Part shown: positions 62,697-64,000 of the stretch, piece by piece
Layout: every line of letters starts with the position of its first letter
Position numbering within the stretch: the stretch's first letter is position 1
Assembly: GCA_028829895.1 (NCBI GenBank)
Contig: CM054181.1
Coordinates: forward strand, 113,675,860-113,739,859
Source of the DNA: Sinotaia quadrata
Taxonomy: Eukaryota; Mollusca; Gastropoda; Architaenioglossa; Viviparidae
DNA: 64,000 nt
Direction of reading: 5' to 3'
Translations under genes and position numbers: made by a program
Notes under the pieces: model-generated
Database searches by the model: none
What the model was told of the DNA's origin: nothing
What the model saw: the letters and a program-made list of their open reading frames with translations, nothing else

Positions 62697-64000
62697 CTGC
62701 ACAAATAAATTTAGTAGGAAGGGCATTGTAGTATGGGTAATATATTTATCTTCATTTTAAACAATGGTTACGTGGATCAGAACTTACAAGTATTTTATTT
62801 CATTTCTGAGAAGTGGTTTGTTTTTCCCTCAATGTCCTTCAATACTGTGCTGCCAGTCAGCACTGGGAGATTACTTAAGACAAAACCTTGAACATACTGA
62901 GAGAGAGACTAAATTCTAGTCAGCACTGAGAGATTACTTAAGACAAAACCTTGAACATACTGAGAGAGAGACTAAATTCTAGTCAGCACTGAGAGATTAC
63001 TTAAGACATACCCTTGAACATACTGAGAGAGAGACTAAATTCTAGTCAAAAGAACAAACAAAAATTTAGATAAACCATAAATGTTGAATCATCAGCATGT
63101 AAATGCACTGACCTATATTAAAACCACTGACAGCAATAGATGCAAGAAAAGTAGGTACTTTTGGCACCAGCCAACACTTATGTATGATAATCATTCAGTA
63201 AAAGTGTTTACACTTTTCAGACTATTAGCTTGCATAGTCATTCTTTTCGAAGCCAAGAAAACTTTGACAAATTTGCGTTGTGGATTGTAAAAGAGATAAA
63301 TATTAATTAGGAAAAAATTAACGCTTGGAACTGAAATATTTAATATCGTTTTTTTTTTTATTTAAACGGTTTCAGAAAACTACATAAGTATGTAATTAGG
63401 GTCAGTCGGGTGGCTGGAAAGAAAAAGCAATTACTTTTCTAGACTACAATATTTCTTTTTGTTGTCCACTATATCAGACTGGCAATCCAGTTAAGTGAAA
63501 TGTATTGACATTTATATGAGTACTTACACGTAGGCCTATTTTTACACCGCCGTAACATTTAATGCTCATTTGAGGATGAAATTTGTCAGTCTGACTCAAC
63601 AGGATTGTTTGGAGATATCGGTATAGTGAGCAAAACGTTTTCAATCTTAAACATTGATAGTCTGGTGTGAGGCTAATACCGTTCAAATGTAATTAGGAAA
63701 TAATTATCATAAGGAAATACTCCTTCCAGTTCATCTTTGATTTTAACAGGTTAATGCATTGGAGACCGCGCCTTTAAATATCATTTAGGATGTCAGCAAT
63801 TTGCTTAAAACATGTAAATAAGTAATCCTGAATGTTTATATTTGATAAATCACAAAACTAGAGTGTTTTATAACCAAATTTAATTTACTACAATTTTTAA
63901 TAATTTATTTATATTTATGGATAAAATAATACCTCATGCTATGGAATGTCTCAGTTATATGAATAACAGAGAGTCATAGTCTATTATTCTCATGGCAATC
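62697..64000 (-). other. Gene C intron 4, cut by the window edge
   Basis: Almost identical to 32,303-33,546. Includes three copies of the 63-bp repeat at 62,853-63,041. No exon seen; the upstream Ig2 exon should lie a little beyond the edge. Confidence 0.65.

Overview
The window looks like gastropod mollusc nuclear DNA, most likely a panpulmonate snail of the Biomphalaria type. It is AT-rich, intron-heavy, full of minisatellites and LTR retroelement debris, and its only clear protein-coding genes belong to the fibrinogen-related protein (FREP) family. FREPs are secreted lectin-like immune proteins with one or two Ig domains, an interceding coiled region (ICR) and a C-terminal fibrinogen (FBG) domain; they are best known from planorbid snails. 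The species itself cannot be fixed from the sequence.

All genes lie on the minus strand, head to tail. Gene B (38,700 to 16,274) is complete: nine exons whose splice phases all agree, encoding 696 residues (signal peptide, Ig1, Ig2, coiled ICR with three 28-residue repeats, FBG). Gene C enters from beyond the right edge and supplies Ig2 second half/ICR and the four FBG exons (62,696 to 47,913); its ICR exon is 591 nt shorter, in frame. Gene A starts at 8,427 and runs off the left edge after its Ig1 exons. A broken copy of the last FBG exon at about 40.1 kb is the remnant of a fourth copy.

The whole window is about 1.9 copies of one roughly 30-34 kb tandem duplication: 1 to about 34.5 kb aligns with about 34.5 to 64 kb. 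The two units differ through insertions and deletions of LTR elements and through minisatellite copy number. At least three LTR families occur. Family 1 starts TGTGGCAGAG and ends near TGTCACA; it has solo LTRs and partial elements with gag, a DTG protease and a tRNA-Pro-like primer binding site. Family 2 starts TGTAAAG and is about 2.2 kb. Family 3 starts TGTAACG and is about 1.7 kb. Several insertions show 5-bp target duplications.

Most notable points: (i) a 37-bp minisatellite next to the Ig1 exon repeats the exon's own splice-donor sequence (10 decoy donors in gene B, 3 in gene A); (ii) in-frame variation of the coiled ICR between paralogues; (iii) Ig1 lacks both usual Ig cysteines; (iv) divergence between genes B and C is very uneven along the gene. 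No bacterial-type operons, CRISPR arrays, tRNA or rRNA genes were seen.
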